Positions 1 through 8,017 are shown, counted from the first letter of the stretch. The stretch is 64,000 nucleotides of DNA from Alicycliphilus denitrificans K601 (GCF_000204645.1 NC_015422.1:3675001-3739000), one strand, 5' to 3'. Translations and numbers: made by a program. Notes: generated from the sequence alone by a model not told the origin.

Positions 1-344
1 GGGGTCGCGTGCACCAAGCCAAAGGCCTCTTCGGCCGCTAGCGTCAGCGCCGCCGTGTCCAGCGCCGCGGGGTACGCCTCCTGCAGGACCTTCCGAACCC
101 ACTTGATGCAGTTGCCGCGTCCGCCATACCGGGTGTGCCCGTGTACGGCCAGCACAGGCGCTTCTGGAACGGCAGGCGCGACTTGGCTGTAGACGTTCTC
201 CAAAGCCGCAAGCAGATTGACCAAATGAGCCTTTCGGGCCAGCAGGCGACCCAGCTCGTCCTCGAGAGCCTGCAGCTCTCCCGTCACCACGGCGCGCTCA
301 TTGAGTAGCCACTTTTGTTCAGGAGGAGTGCGTGTCACGGACAT
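1..344 (-). CDS. Partial small protein of unknown function, tandem paralogue of the next gene
   Basis: Only the first ~114 codons lie in the window; the frame runs off the left edge on the minus strand without a stop. The ATG at 342-344 opens MSVTRTPPEQKWLLNERAV, followed by a Glu/Leu/Arg-rich stretch (about residues 12-50) that looks helical, possibly coiled coil. It shares KWLLNERA near the N-terminus and a later H-x-x-x-YG-x-x-G turn with the upstream gene (319-876), so the two look like diverged tandem paralogues. Its start overlaps the end of that gene by 26 bases, suggesting one transcript and translational coupling. The family is not recognised. A link to a mobile element is only a guess from its place beside a truncated gene. 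Confidence 0.6.
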   Translation of the reverse strand, partial: MSVTRTPPEQKWLLNERAVVTGELQALEDELGRLLARKAHLVNLLAALENVYSQVAPAVPEAPVLAVHGHTRYGGRGNCIKWVRKVLQEAYPAALDTAALTLAAEEAFGLVHAT

Positions 345-876
345 CGTAGAACCCTGCCTGAGCTATCAGGTCTTGAAGTGTGGGCTCGTCCACGGCGCGC
401 CAGACCTTCGGGCGACGGCCTCCGCGCGAGTCCCTGGCCACTTCGACCAACCGATTGCGCTGCAGATGACGAAGCGACCAGGTAATGGTGTCTCTGAAGC
501 GCTTTCGTGCGCCGGGCGGATGCAAGTCGATATCGAAGTGCAATGCGGCACGGTCCATCAAGGTCAGGGTATCGACGCCGCTTTCTCCGGCGGACTGCAG
601 TTGCTCACGAATAAAGGCGGTGAGCCCGCCAAAAGAACCATACTTACCGGCATGCGCGTGAACCGTTCCCGCTGCCGCAGGGTTCAGGGCGGGAGAAAAC
701 AGCGCCATCGTTTGGTCCAGCGCACTTATGCGGGCGTGCAGCGTGGTCATCTCGACCTGGAGCGCTTGGATAGACCGCTGGCGGCGGTCGAGCTCACCAC
801 AGAGCATGGCGCGCTCGTTGAGCAGCCACTTCAGGTGTGGCGAGGTACGGCTGCAATCGGGTGTTGAATTGGGCAC
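319..876 (-). CDS. Small coiled-coil / winged-helix-like protein of unknown function
   Basis: 185 residues, probable GTG start at 874-876; no in-frame ATG lies close by. Residues 16-23 read KWLLNERA, shared with the downstream overlapping gene. Residues ~12-60 are heptad-like and probably form a coiled coil. Residues ~85-165 (LTAFIREQLQ ... TITWSLRHLQ ... basic patch) have the helix spacing of a winged-helix DNA-binding fold, ending in an Arg/Gly-rich wing-like loop. This suggests a DNA-binding accessory protein, but that is inference from pattern only. A perfect 10 bp inverted repeat overlaps the start codon. Conservation of two related copies supports real coding; the function is unknown. 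Confidence 0.55.
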   Translation of the reverse strand: MPNSTPDCSRTSPHLKWLLNERAMLCGELDRRQRSIQALQVEMTTLHARISALDQTMALFSPALNPAAAGTVHAHAGKYGSFGGLTAFIREQLQSAGESGVDTLTLMDRAALHFDIDLHPPGARKRFRDTITWSLRHLQRNRLVEVARDSRGGRRPKVWRAVDEPTLQDLIAQAGFYDVRDTHSS

Positions 877-909
877 GAAGGTAAGGCATCAGGAAACGAT
901 ACCTTCGTG
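874..909. promoter_or_regulatory. Inverted repeat over the start of the small paralogue operon
   Basis: CACGAAGGTA (874-883) and TACCTTCGTG (900-909) are perfect 10 bp inverted arms separated by 16 bases. They cover the GTG start of the gene at 319-876, so the element could be an operator for autoregulation or a recombinase site. No protein can be assigned to it. From here to the rraA remnant (about 1090) no convincing gene is visible. Confidence 0.35.
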
Positions 910-1089
910 AAGCAAGAGCTGCTGCTCAAAAATTAAGCAAAAAGACCCTCAAGGAGCCTTTCGTGCGGGCGTTTGGTCATCTGCTTATTAACACCCTTTT
1001 GCGCGGTCAGGATCGCAAGGGCGCCGAGAGGGCCGTGCTGGCCCGCGCAATCACCTCGAACCCCACGTCCTGCGCGGATGTCACGGCGG

Positions 1090-1518
1090 CGCGCCGCCTC
1101 GGCCGGCGGCATCCTCGTCGCGCGCCTCATGAAGCGCGGCGTGGCCGGCGTGGTCACCGACGGGGGCTTCCGCGACAGCCCGGACATCGCCCGCTACAGC
1201 ATGCCCGCCTACCACAGCCGCCCCAGCGCCCCCACAAACCTGACGCTGCACGAGGCCATCGAGATCAACGGACCCATCGGCTGCGGCGACGCACCCGTGT
1301 TCCCGGGCGACGTGATCGTGGGCGATGCCGAGGGCGTGGTCGTGATCCCCGCCCACATGGCCGACGGGATCGCCGCCGAGGCCACCGAGATGACCGTGTT
1401 CGAGGACTTCGTGCAGGAAAAGGTGATGGAGGGCCGTTCCATCCTCGGCCTGTACCCGCCCATCGACGAGCGGACGCGCACCGACTTCGCCGCCTGGCGC
1501 CAGGCCTGCGGGCGCTGA
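1090..1518 (+). pseudogene. 5'-truncated RraA / HMG-aldolase family gene
   Basis: From about 1090 the frame reads RAASAGGILVARLMKRG, then a VVTDGGFRDSP motif and a GDVIVGDAEGVVVIP motif. These are core signatures of the RraA-like family (4-hydroxy-4-methyl-2-oxoglutarate aldolases and regulators of ribonuclease activity), ending at a normal C-terminus and stop. Family members are about 210-240 residues; only ~143 remain, and the ~90 N-terminal residues are missing. The frame continues upstream to a possible ATG at 973, but those codons do not resemble the family, so the join lies near 1080-1090. It was probably cut by insertion or deletion linked to the sequence on its left. Function is likely lost because the active-site pocket needs both halves. 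Confidence 0.75.
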
Positions 1519-1539
1519 CGCCCTGCGTCCCGGCCATGG

Positions 1540-1570
1540 GCCAAAAGAAAAGCCTGAAGGGTCAGGCTTT
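1540..1570 (-). terminator. Rho-independent terminator of the DUF3579 gene
   Basis: AAAGCCTGA (1549-1557) pairs with TCAGGCTTT (1562-1570) across a 4-base loop. On the minus strand the stem is followed by TTTTCTTTTGG. The stem overlaps the stop codon of the DUF3579 gene. It lies in the convergent gap with the rraA remnant and may act weakly in both directions. Confidence 0.65.
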
Positions 1571-1876
1571 GGGATCGGGGAGCAGGCAGGCCTCGACGAC
1601 CTGCAGGTTGTTGTCCTTGGCGAAGTTGAGCACGAAGTCCCATGCCATGGGCTCATAGGCCTGCAGTTCGCGGTTGACCACCACGCATTTCACGCCATTC
1701 ATCGCCGTGGGAACGCACCAGGGGGAATAGCTCAGGTGGCTGCCGGGCCGCGCGCCGCCCGGGCGGAACTGGCTCATGACCCCGGCCAGCCGCTCGGCCC
1801 AGTCGCTGGGTCGGAAGGTTCTCCCATCGTGGGTAATGCCTTGGATGAAGACTTCTTTGGAGGTGGGAGCAACCAT
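1562..1876 (-). CDS. DUF3579 domain protein
   Basis: 104 residues, a small soluble protein. The pattern FRPSDWAERL, GSHLSYSPWCVP, NGVKCVVVNREL and NFAKDNNLQVVEACLLPDP is the whole length of the DUF3579 family, found mainly in Betaproteobacteria and often next to argD/argF as here. The function of the family is unknown. It is transcribed away from argD; a shared ~240 bp region holds the palindrome CTCTTATATAAGAG. The start at 1876 fits the usual family length. A small terminator overlaps the stop codon. Family assignment is confident; role is not. Confidence 0.9.
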   Translation of the reverse strand: MVAPTSKEVFIQGITHDGRTFRPSDWAERLAGVMSQFRPGGARPGSHLSYSPWCVPTAMNGVKCVVVNRELQAYEPMAWDFVLNFAKDNNLQVVEACLLPDPKA

Positions 1877-1934
1877 CGGGTTCGGGTCGTGAAGGGGGCG
1901 CGGGCCTTGTGCGCTCGCGTGGGGCCGATTCTAA

Positions 1935-1948
1935 CTCTTATATAAGAG
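1935..1948. promoter_or_regulatory. Perfect 14 bp palindrome between DUF3579 and argD
   Basis: CTCTTATATAAGAG is fully self-complementary and AT-rich in a GC-rich context, 59 bases upstream of the DUF3579 start and ~165 upstream of argD. It looks like a binding site for a dimeric repressor or activator, such as a GntR- or MarR-type protein. The regulator cannot be named from the sequence. Confidence 0.4.
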
Positions 1949-2113
1949 CTGGCCCTCCAAGCCCCCGCCCGCCCTGCCCCCATCGGCCCGCGCGCGCATG
2001 ACTGTGATGCGCATTCTTCAATGGTGGGCGCGGGGCCACCCCCTAGAATCGGGTCTTCCTTTTCCGGCCCGCCAGGGCACGTGATTGTTCCGCTCTTGTC
2101 AGGAGAAGTCCGC

Positions 2114-3310
2114 ATGACCGCATTGATCGAGGCTGCCTCGCCCCACGTGATGAACACCTATGGCCGCGTGCCCATCGCGCTCGAACGAGGCCAGGGCGTG
2201 CGCGTGTGGGACGTGAACGGCAAGCAGTACCTCGACGGCCTGGGCGGCATCGCCGTGAACACGCTGGGCCACAACCACCCCAGGCTGGTGCCCGCACTGC
2301 AGGAGCAGATCGCCAAGCTGATCCACACCTCCAACTACTACCACGTGCCCGGGCAGGAGGAGCTCGCCCGGCTGCTGACCGGGCGCGCCCGCATGACCAA
2401 CGCGTTCTTCTGCAACACGGGGCTGGAGGCCAACGAGTGCGCCATCAAGATCGCGCGCAAGTACGGCGTGGACAAGGGGATAGAGAAGCCCGAGATCGTG
2501 GTCTATGACCATGCCTTCCACGGCCGCTCCATCGCCACCATGACGGCCACGGGCAACCCCAAGGTGCGCAACGGCTTCGGCCCGCTGCTGGAGGGCTTCA
2601 TCCGCGTGGCGCCCAACGACATCGAGGCGCTGCAGGAGGCCACCGAGGGCAACCCCAACGTCGTCGCCGTGCTGATGGAGCCCATCCAGGGCGAGGGCGG
2701 CCTGCACCCGATGCGCGTGGAATACCTGCAGCAGGTGCGCAAGCTCTGCGACGCGAACGGCTGGCTGCTGATGCTCGACGAGGTGCAGGCCGGCATGGGC
2801 CGCACCGGCAAGTGGTTCGCCCACCAGTGGGCCGGCATCGTGCCCGACGTGATGACGCTGGCCAAGGGCCTGGGCTCGGGCGTGCCCGTGGGCGCGGTGC
2901 TGGCGCACGGCGCCGCCTCCGAAGTCCTCAAGCCCGGCAACCACGGCTCCACCTTCGGCGGCAACCCGCTGGCCATGCGCGCCGGCGTGGAGACCATCCG
3001 CATCATGGAGGAGGAAGGGCTGCTGCAGAACGCGGCCGACGTGGGCGCGCACCTGAAGGCGGGGCTGCAGCAGGCGCTGGGCTCCGTCCCCGGCGTGAAC
3101 GAGGTGCGCGGGCAGGGCCTGATCATCGGCGTGGAGCTGGACCGCCCCTGCGGCGTGCTCATCGACCGCGCGGCGCAGGCCGGCCTGCTGCTGTCGGTGA
3201 CGGCCGACCGCGTGATCCGCCTGGTGCCCGCCCTCACGCTGACGCGCGCCGAGGCGGACGAAATCGTCGCCCTGCTCACTCCGCTGGTGCAGGCCTTCCT
3301 GGCCGAATGA
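2114..3310 (+). CDS. argD: Acetylornithine aminotransferase (class III PLP transaminase)
   Basis: 398 residues. Transfers the amino group between N-acetylornithine and 2-oxoglutarate in arginine synthesis (cytosol); many family members also serve in lysine synthesis as succinyl-diaminopimelate aminotransferase. Seen: LDGLGGIAVNTLGHNHP near the N-terminus, the FFCNTGLEANECAIKIAR phosphate-binding stretch, LMLDEVQAGMGRTG with the PLP-contacting Asp, and TLAKGLGSG with the PLP Schiff-base lysine at about residue 251. The ATG at 2114 follows AGGAGA by 8 bases; earlier in-frame starts lack homology. argF follows after 16 bases, so the two likely form an arginine operon. Other class III transaminases are possible in principle, but the neighbour favours ArgD. 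Confidence 0.93.
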   Translation: MTALIEAASPHVMNTYGRVPIALERGQGVRVWDVNGKQYLDGLGGIAVNTLGHNHPRLVPALQEQIAKLIHTSNYYHVPGQEELARLLTGRARMTNAFFCNTGLEANECAIKIARKYGVDKGIEKPEIVVYDHAFHGRSIATMTATGNPKVRNGFGPLLEGFIRVAPNDIEALQEATEGNPNVVAVLMEPIQGEGGLHPMRVEYLQQVRKLCDANGWLLMLDEVQAGMGRTGKWFAHQWAGIVPDVMTLAKGLGSGVPVGAVLAHGAASEVLKPGNHGSTFGGNPLAMRAGVETIRIMEEEGLLQNAADVGAHLKAGLQQALGSVPGVNEVRGQGLIIGVELDRPCGVLIDRAAQAGLLLSVTADRVIRLVPALTLTRAEADEIVALLTPLVQAFLAE

Positions 3311-3326
3311 CAGAGAGCCACCGCAT

Positions 3327-4247
3327 ATGAAGCACTACCTGCAGTTTGCCGACCTCGGCGCAGACGAATACAACTACCTGTTCTCGCGCGCCGCCATCAT
3401 CAAGGGCAAGTTCAAGAGCTACGAGAAGTACCACCCGCTGGCCGACCGCACGCTGGCCATGATCTTCGAGAAGGCCAGCACGCGCACGCGCGTGAGCTTC
3501 GAGGCGGGCATGTACCAGATGGGCGGCAGCGTGGTGCACCTGACCACGGGCGACAGCCAGCTCGGCCGCGCCGAGCCCATCGAGGACAGCGCACGCGTCA
3601 TCAGCCGCATGACCGACCTGGTCATGATCCGCACCTTCGGGCAGGACAAGATCGCGCGCTTCGCCGAGTTCTCGCGCGTGCCCGTCATCAACGGCCTGAC
3701 CAACGAGTTCCACCCCTGCCAGATCATGGCGGACATCTTCACCTACATAGAGCACCGCGGCAGCATCACCGGCAAGACCGTGGCCTGGGTGGGCGACGGC
3801 AACAACATGGCCAACACCTGGCTGCAGGCGGCCGACCTGCTGGGCTTCACGGTGCACGTGAGCACGCCCGGCGGCTACGAGGTTGACGAGAAGCTCGCCT
3901 TCGGCGGCAAGCCCCACCGCCCCGGCTGCTACAAGGTCTTCGCCAACCCCATGGACGCTTGCCGCGACGCCGATCTGGTGACAACCGACGTGTGGACCAG
4001 CATGGGCTACGAGGCCGAGAACGAGGCGCGCCGCAAGGCCTTCGCCGACTGGTGCGTGGACGCCGAGATGATGGCCGTGGCCAAGCCCGACGCGCTGTTC
4101 ATGCACTGCCTGCCCGCCCACCGCGGCGAGGAGGTGATGGCTGACGTGATCGACGGCCCCCAATCCGTCGTCTGGGACGAGGCGGAAAACAGGATGCACG
4201 TGCAAAAGGCACTCATGGAGTACCTTTTGCTCGGCCGGATTGCGTAA
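3327..4247 (+). CDS. argF: Ornithine carbamoyltransferase
   Basis: 306 residues, normal for the family. Makes citrulline from ornithine and carbamoyl phosphate in arginine synthesis. Seen: the carbamoyl-phosphate site STRTR at 51-55, HPCQ at 129-132, a WVGDGNNMANTW segment, and the ornithine-binding FMHCLPAHRGEEV loop with the catalytic cysteine. It follows argD by 16 bases in the same direction and converges on the DUF488 gene just downstream, with no clear terminator in the 12-base gap. Co-transcription with argD points to the anabolic enzyme rather than the arginine deiminase pathway; no arcA or arcC is present here. Confidence 0.95.
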   Translation: MKHYLQFADLGADEYNYLFSRAAIIKGKFKSYEKYHPLADRTLAMIFEKASTRTRVSFEAGMYQMGGSVVHLTTGDSQLGRAEPIEDSARVISRMTDLVMIRTFGQDKIARFAEFSRVPVINGLTNEFHPCQIMADIFTYIEHRGSITGKTVAWVGDGNNMANTWLQAADLLGFTVHVSTPGGYEVDEKLAFGGKPHRPGCYKVFANPMDACRDADLVTTDVWTSMGYEAENEARRKAFADWCVDAEMMAVAKPDALFMHCLPAHRGEEVMADVIDGPQSVVWDEAENRMHVQKALMEYLLLGRIA

Positions 4248-4259
4248 GGCGCTACGACG

Positions 4260-4793
4260 CTAAGGCAGGGGATAGCTCACCGTCCCATCCTCCGCGACCA
4301 CGGCCCCCGGCGTCAGCCGCGCCGGCTCCACCCGCCCTGGCGCCATGATGTGGAACACGGCCCGCCCCCGGGCCAGCAGATGGTCGGCCACGATGCGCCG
4401 GTGGCAGCGCCACCACAAGGCCTCGGCGCACATGAGGGCGCAGCGCCGGTCCTGCCCCAGCGCCAACAGCTGCTCGAGCCCCTCGTGGAACGCTGGCGTG
4501 CCCGCATGGTCGGCATAGCGGTGGAAGCTCGGGTTGCGCCACAGGCCGTTGCGCCCGGGCGGCACGCCAGCCGTCCTGCCGCGCAGCCCGCCCAGCGCGG
4601 CCAGGTGCAGGTAGGAGATGCCATGCCCCGCGAGCGCCGCGCCCAGGCCGTCGCCATCGAATTGCGGCTGCGCGCGTGAGCGCGGCATCTTGCGGATGTC
4701 GACGAGGCATGCCACCCGAGCCTCGCGCAACAGGGCGATGAAGTCCTCCAGGCTGCGGTTCGAGTGGCCTATGGTGAAGAACGGCTGCGCCAC
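4260..4793 (-). CDS. DUF488 domain protein
   Basis: 177 residues. It starts FFTIGHSNRSLEDFIALL and carries VDIRKMPRSRA, YLHLAALGGLRG and CAEALWWRCHRRIVADHL, the signature blocks of DUF488, including the Cys-Ala-Glu...CHR motif near the C-terminus. The biochemical role is unknown; the conserved Cys, His and Arg suggest a small-ligand or nucleic-acid function. It lies 6 bases after the DUF2945 gene on the same strand, so the two are probably one short operon. The ATG at 4793 matches the family N-terminus. Confidence 0.88.
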   Translation of the reverse strand: MAQPFFTIGHSNRSLEDFIALLREARVACLVDIRKMPRSRAQPQFDGDGLGAALAGHGISYLHLAALGGLRGRTAGVPPGRNGLWRNPSFHRYADHAGTPAFHEGLEQLLALGQDRRCALMCAEALWWRCHRRIVADHLLARGRAVFHIMAPGRVEPARLTPGAVVAEDGTVSYPLP

Positions 4794-4799
4794 GGTGCG

Positions 4800-5009
4800 T
4801 CACAGCCGCTGGAGCACGCTGCCGCGGTGGGCTGCGATGTGTTCCGTCTTGTCGCTGCGGATCTCGTACTGCGGGTCGTCCGGCGTGGCGCGGCGGGGGT
4901 GGCCCTTGTAGTCGAAGTCGCTGGTGTGCACCGCGATGATGCGCCCGGACACGCGCCCGGCCTCCGAGTTCCAGCTCACGTGGTCGCCCACCTTGAATCG
5001 TTCGCTCAT
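4800..5009 (-). CDS. DUF2945 (HVA1-like) small protein
   Basis: 69 residues. FKVGDHVSWNSEAGRVSGRI followed by HTSDFDYKGHPRRATPDDPQ and YEIRSDKTEHIAAHRGS are the full DUF2945/HVA1 pattern, a small beta-barrel-like protein of unknown function. The start at 5009 was chosen because GGAGGTG lies 6 bases upstream; an in-frame ATG at 5033 would precede the ribosome binding site. It is followed after 6 bases by the DUF488 gene. Confidence 0.88.
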   Translation of the reverse strand: MSERFKVGDHVSWNSEAGRVSGRIIAVHTSDFDYKGHPRRATPDDPQYEIRSDKTEHIAAHRGSVLQRL

Positions 5010-5108
5010 TTGTGCACCTCCTGGGGCATTCATGCGTTGCTCACAAGGCCGCCCCGCCCCTCGGCACTATACCGATGGGGCCACGGGCCGCCCATCAGCC
5101 CTTGCACC

Positions 5109-5456
5109 ATGCCAGAACCCCTACATCCCTGCCTGACCTGCGGCGCCTGCTGCCACGAGTACCGCGTCGAATTCCCCGTCTACGAACTGCAATCCATGGG
5201 CGGCAGCGTGCCCGACGCGCTGGCGCACGAGGTCAACGGCAACCGCTGGCGCATGAACGGCACGGGCCAGCGCCCGGTGCGCTGCGTGGCGCTCGTCGGG
5301 CGCTGCGGCGAGCAGTCGGTCTGCAGCATCTACGCGCAGCGCTCGTCCACCTGCCGCAACTTCGAGATGGGTTCACAGCGCTGCAACGAGGCACGCCAGC
5401 GCCATGGCCTGCCACCGCTGGATACGCCCTGGGACGAGTTCCCGCTGGCGGCGTGA
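5109..5456 (+). CDS. YkgJ-family cysteine-cluster protein
   Basis: 115 residues. Begins MPEPLHPCLTCGACC: cysteines at 8, 11, 14 and 15, then Cys 59, 66, 72, 82 and 92. This is the CxxCxxCC zinc- or iron-chelating family (YkgJ, UPF0153). The exact role is unknown; metal binding is inferred from the cysteines. A second copy of the same length class lies at 8119-8442, on the other side of the feo genes, with matching residues CG-ACC, GGSVP and CR-F. The ATG at 5109 gives a family-typical N-terminus. A Comamonadaceae-type repeat follows directly downstream. Confidence 0.88.
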   Translation: MPEPLHPCLTCGACCHEYRVEFPVYELQSMGGSVPDALAHEVNGNRWRMNGTGQRPVRCVALVGRCGEQSVCSIYAQRSSTCRNFEMGSQRCNEARQRHGLPPLDTPWDEFPLAA

Positions 5457-5462
5457 CACCTG

Positions 5463-5526
5463 AAATTTGAAGAAAAACGGGCTCCAGGACTCACCTGGAA
5501 AGCGCTTTCAGCTATTTATTTGGAAG
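5463..5526 (+). repeat. Interspersed ~60 bp repeat, copy 1
   Basis: Reads TTTGAAG...GGGCTCC...ACC...GAAAGCGC...CAGCTAT...TTTGG and aligns with copies at 9092, 56094, 60420 and others. On the minus strand it supplies the last residues and the TAA stop of the FeoB-associated protein (stop at 5516-5518). See the finding on the repeat family. Confidence 0.75.
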
Positions 5527-5761
5527 CATGAAAGCGGCGCTCAGCCCGGCCTTGCACGGGCGGCTCCGCCGTCGGCCCCTGCGCCGCGGAGCACCCGCCA
5601 CAGCTGCTGCAGCCATCGCCGCTACCGCAGCCGCCCGGCCCCTGCGCCAAGCTTGGGTGCACGCGGCCCAGGCGCTGGCGCCAGGCGGCGGGCAGGTAGC
5701 GCCAAGCCACGTAGGCCACGGCGGCGGCGACGATCAGCACGACGATGAGTTCCTGCAGCAT
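5516..5761 (-). CDS. FeoB-associated Cys-rich membrane protein
   Basis: 81 residues. One N-terminal membrane helix (about residues 3-25), then a short basic segment and a Cys/Gly cluster GGCGSGDGCSSCGGC. Small proteins of this form directly follow feoB in many proteobacteria and are thought to assist iron(II) transport or bind iron, in place of FeoC. Its ATG lies one base after the feoB stop, so it is the last gene of the operon. The C-terminal tail and stop codon come from an interspersed repeat, so the native end may have been altered. Confidence 0.8.
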   Translation of the reverse strand: MLQELIVVLIVAAAVAYVAWRYLPAAWRQRLGRVHPSLAQGPGGCGSGDGCSSCGGCSAAQGPTAEPPVQGRAERRFHASK

Positions 5762-5762
5762 G

Positions 5763-7703
5763 TCAACCTCCGTGGAATGCCAGCGCGATGCGGTAGGTGA
5801 TGAAGCTGGCGCCGTAGGCCAGCGCGAACAGGTAGACCGTCATCACCAGCGGCCAGCGCCAGCCGTTGGTCTCGCGCCGCACGGCCGCTATCGTCGAGAC
5901 GCACTGCGGCGCGAAGATGAACCACACGAGCAGCGACAGCGCCGTGGCCAGCGACCATTGGCTGGCCAGCATGGGCGCGAGCTGCGCGGCCGTGTCGTCG
6001 GCCGTGGCGGCGATGGCGTAGACCGTGCCCAGAGCGCTCACCGCCACCTCGCGCGCGGCCATGCCGGGCACCAGGGCGACGCTGATCTGCCAGTTGAAGC
6101 CTATGGGCGCGAAGATCGTCTCCAGCATGCTGCCCAGGCGCCCCGCAAGGCTGTATTCGATGGCCGGGCCCGCGGCGCCCTCGGGCGGAGCCGGGTAGGT
6201 CGAGAGGAACCACAGCAGCACGGTGACGGCCAGGATGATGCCGCCCACGCGGCGCAGGAAGATGCCCGCGCGCTCCCACAGGCCCAGGGCCAGGTTGCGC
6301 ACGCTGGGCCAGCGGTAGGCCGGCAGCTCCATGAGCAGCGGCGTGGCTCCGCCGCCACCCCCATCCCAGTTGCGGGCCAGCCGCGCCACGGCGGCGACCA
6401 GCATGGCGCTCACGATGCCGCCCAGGTACAGGCCGAACAGCACCAGGCCCTGCAGGTTGAACAGGCCGGCCACGGTGCGCTCGGGGATGAAGGCCGCGAT
6501 CAGCAGCGCATACACCGGCAGGCGCGCCGAACAGGTCATGAGCGGCGCGATCAGGATGGTGACGAGCCGGTCGCGCCAGTCGGGGATGGAGCGCGTGGCC
6601 ATGATGCCGGGCACGGCGCAGGCGAAGCTCGACAGCAGCGGGATGAACGAGCGCCCCGACAGGCCCACCACGCCCATCACGCGGTCCAGCAGGAAAGCAG
6701 CGCGCGGCAGGTAGCCGGACTCCTCCAGCGCCAGGATGAAGAAGAACAGGATCAGGATCTGCGGCAGGAACACCACCACGCCGCCGGCACCGGCGATCAC
6801 GCCATCGGCCAGCAGGCTGCGCAGCGGCCCCTCGGCCATGTGGGCCTTGAGCCATTCGGCCAGAGCGCCGGTGGCGCCCTCGATCCAGCCCTTGGGCACC
6901 TCGGCCCAGCTGAACACGGCCTGGAACATCAGGAACAGCGTCGCCGCCAGCAGCAGCATGCCCCACAGCGGATGCAGCACCACGGCGTCGATGCGGTCGT
7001 CGCGCTGCAGGCGCAGCGCTGGCTCGCGCACGGCAAGGCCCATGATGCGGCGCACCTCCTGGTGCAGCCGCTGCACGCGCTGGGGCTGGTCGTCCTCCAG
7101 GGCGTTGACGGGGGGCAGTCCAGCGGATAGCGCGGCCGCGGCGGCCGGCTGCGGCGCGGCGCGCGGCGGCTCGGCCTGGTCCAGCCAGCGCAGCAACTCG
7201 TCGGCCCCGTCGGAGCGCACGCCCACGGTGGCCACCACGGGCATGGCCAGTTCGCGCGCCAGCACCTCGCGGTCGATCTCTATGCCCTGGCGCCGGGCCA
7301 TGTCGCTCATGTTCAGCACCAGCACCATGGGCAGGCCCAGTTCGCGCGCCTCCAGCACCAGGCGCAGGTTCAGGCGCAGGTGGGTGGCATCGGTCACGCA
7401 CACCAGCAGCTCGGGCACGCTCTCGCCGGGGCGCCGGCCGGTGACCACGTCGCGCGTGACGGCCTCGTCCAGGCTCTGGGCATGCAGGCTGTAGGCGCCG
7501 GGCAGGTCCAGCACGCGCACGCGCCGCCCGCCGGCGGTGGTGCACACGCCCTCCTTGCGCTCCACCGTCACGCCGGCGTAGTTCGCCACCTTCTGGCGCG
7601 CACCCGTGAGCACGTTGAACAGCGCCGTCTTGCCGCAGTTAGGGTTGCCCAGCAGCGCGATGTGGGTGAACGATGCAGCCGCTGCCGCCTGGGTCCTGCT
7701 CAT
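5763..7703 (-). CDS. feoB: Ferrous iron transport protein B
   Basis: 646 residues, shorter than E. coli FeoB but normal for Betaproteobacteria. Inner-membrane iron(II) transporter with an N-terminal G domain: G1 GNPNCGKT at 19-26, NYAGVTVE (G2), DLPGAYSL (G3), NMSD (G4). The C-terminal part is a polytopic membrane domain with two Gate motifs, including the SSFACAVPGIMATR segment. The ATG at 7703 overlaps the feoA stop as ATGA, indicating translational coupling. Control by Fur is likely from the box upstream of feoA. Longer in-frame starts read into feoA and are rejected. Confidence 0.96.
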   Translation of the reverse strand: MSRTQAAAAASFTHIALLGNPNCGKTALFNVLTGARQKVANYAGVTVERKEGVCTTAGGRRVRVLDLPGAYSLHAQSLDEAVTRDVVTGRRPGESVPELLVCVTDATHLRLNLRLVLEARELGLPMVLVLNMSDMARRQGIEIDREVLARELAMPVVATVGVRSDGADELLRWLDQAEPPRAAPQPAAAAALSAGLPPVNALEDDQPQRVQRLHQEVRRIMGLAVREPALRLQRDDRIDAVVLHPLWGMLLLAATLFLMFQAVFSWAEVPKGWIEGATGALAEWLKAHMAEGPLRSLLADGVIAGAGGVVVFLPQILILFFFILALEESGYLPRAAFLLDRVMGVVGLSGRSFIPLLSSFACAVPGIMATRSIPDWRDRLVTILIAPLMTCSARLPVYALLIAAFIPERTVAGLFNLQGLVLFGLYLGGIVSAMLVAAVARLARNWDGGGGGATPLLMELPAYRWPSVRNLALGLWERAGIFLRRVGGIILAVTVLLWFLSTYPAPPEGAAGPAIEYSLAGRLGSMLETIFAPIGFNWQISVALVPGMAAREVAVSALGTVYAIAATADDTAAQLAPMLASQWSLATALSLLVWFIFAPQCVSTIAAVRRETNGWRWPLVMTVYLFALAYGASFITYRIALAFHGG

Positions 7704-7999
7704 GCCGCCCCCTCCGCGGCGCCCACATGCACCAGGATCTGCGCCGCCTCGTGGCGGCGCAGCGCGAAGGTGGCCTGCCCCACGCGCACGGCCAGCGGGT
7801 CGGCCGTGGGAAAGCCCTTGGCGATCACGCTGACCGGCTCGCCGGGCAGAAAGCCGATCTCCATCAGGCGCAGGACCATGGCACGCGTAGGCGCATCCTG
7901 CGCCTGCCGCAGCCCGGCCACGGTGGCCGCCACGCCGCGCGGCAGGGTGTCCAGCCCTTGCGGCTGTCCGTGGGCAATGCCCTTGCCTATCTGTTGCAT
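7700..7999 (-). CDS. feoA: Ferrous iron transport protein A
   Basis: 99 residues, a small SH3-like cytosolic protein needed for FeoB function. Seen: GLDTLPRGVAATVAGL, RLMEIGFLPGEPVSVI, the AVRVGQATFALRRHEAAQILV end, all typical of FeoA. It is the first gene of feoA-feoB-Cys-rich protein; its stop overlaps the feoB ATG. The start at 7999 lies directly below a Fur-like box and promoter-like AT-rich sequence. Confidence 0.92.
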   Translation of the reverse strand: MQQIGKGIAHGQPQGLDTLPRGVAATVAGLRQAQDAPTRAMVLRLMEIGFLPGEPVSVIAKGFPTADPLAVRVGQATFALRRHEAAQILVHVGAAEGAA

Positions 8000-8017
8000 G
8001 TTTACGGACTGAACGAA

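Noticed and set aside
933..1187. Minus-strand frame of 84 codons over the rraA junction
   Set aside because: Low-complexity Arg/Ala-rich sequence opposite a recognisable gene fragment; no support as coding.
5745..7130. Long plus-strand frame opposite feoB, and similar long frames opposite livFGHM and other genes
   Set aside because: These are antisense shadows caused by high GC at third codon positions; composition is His/Gln/Arg-rich with no family pattern, and the opposite strand has clear genes.
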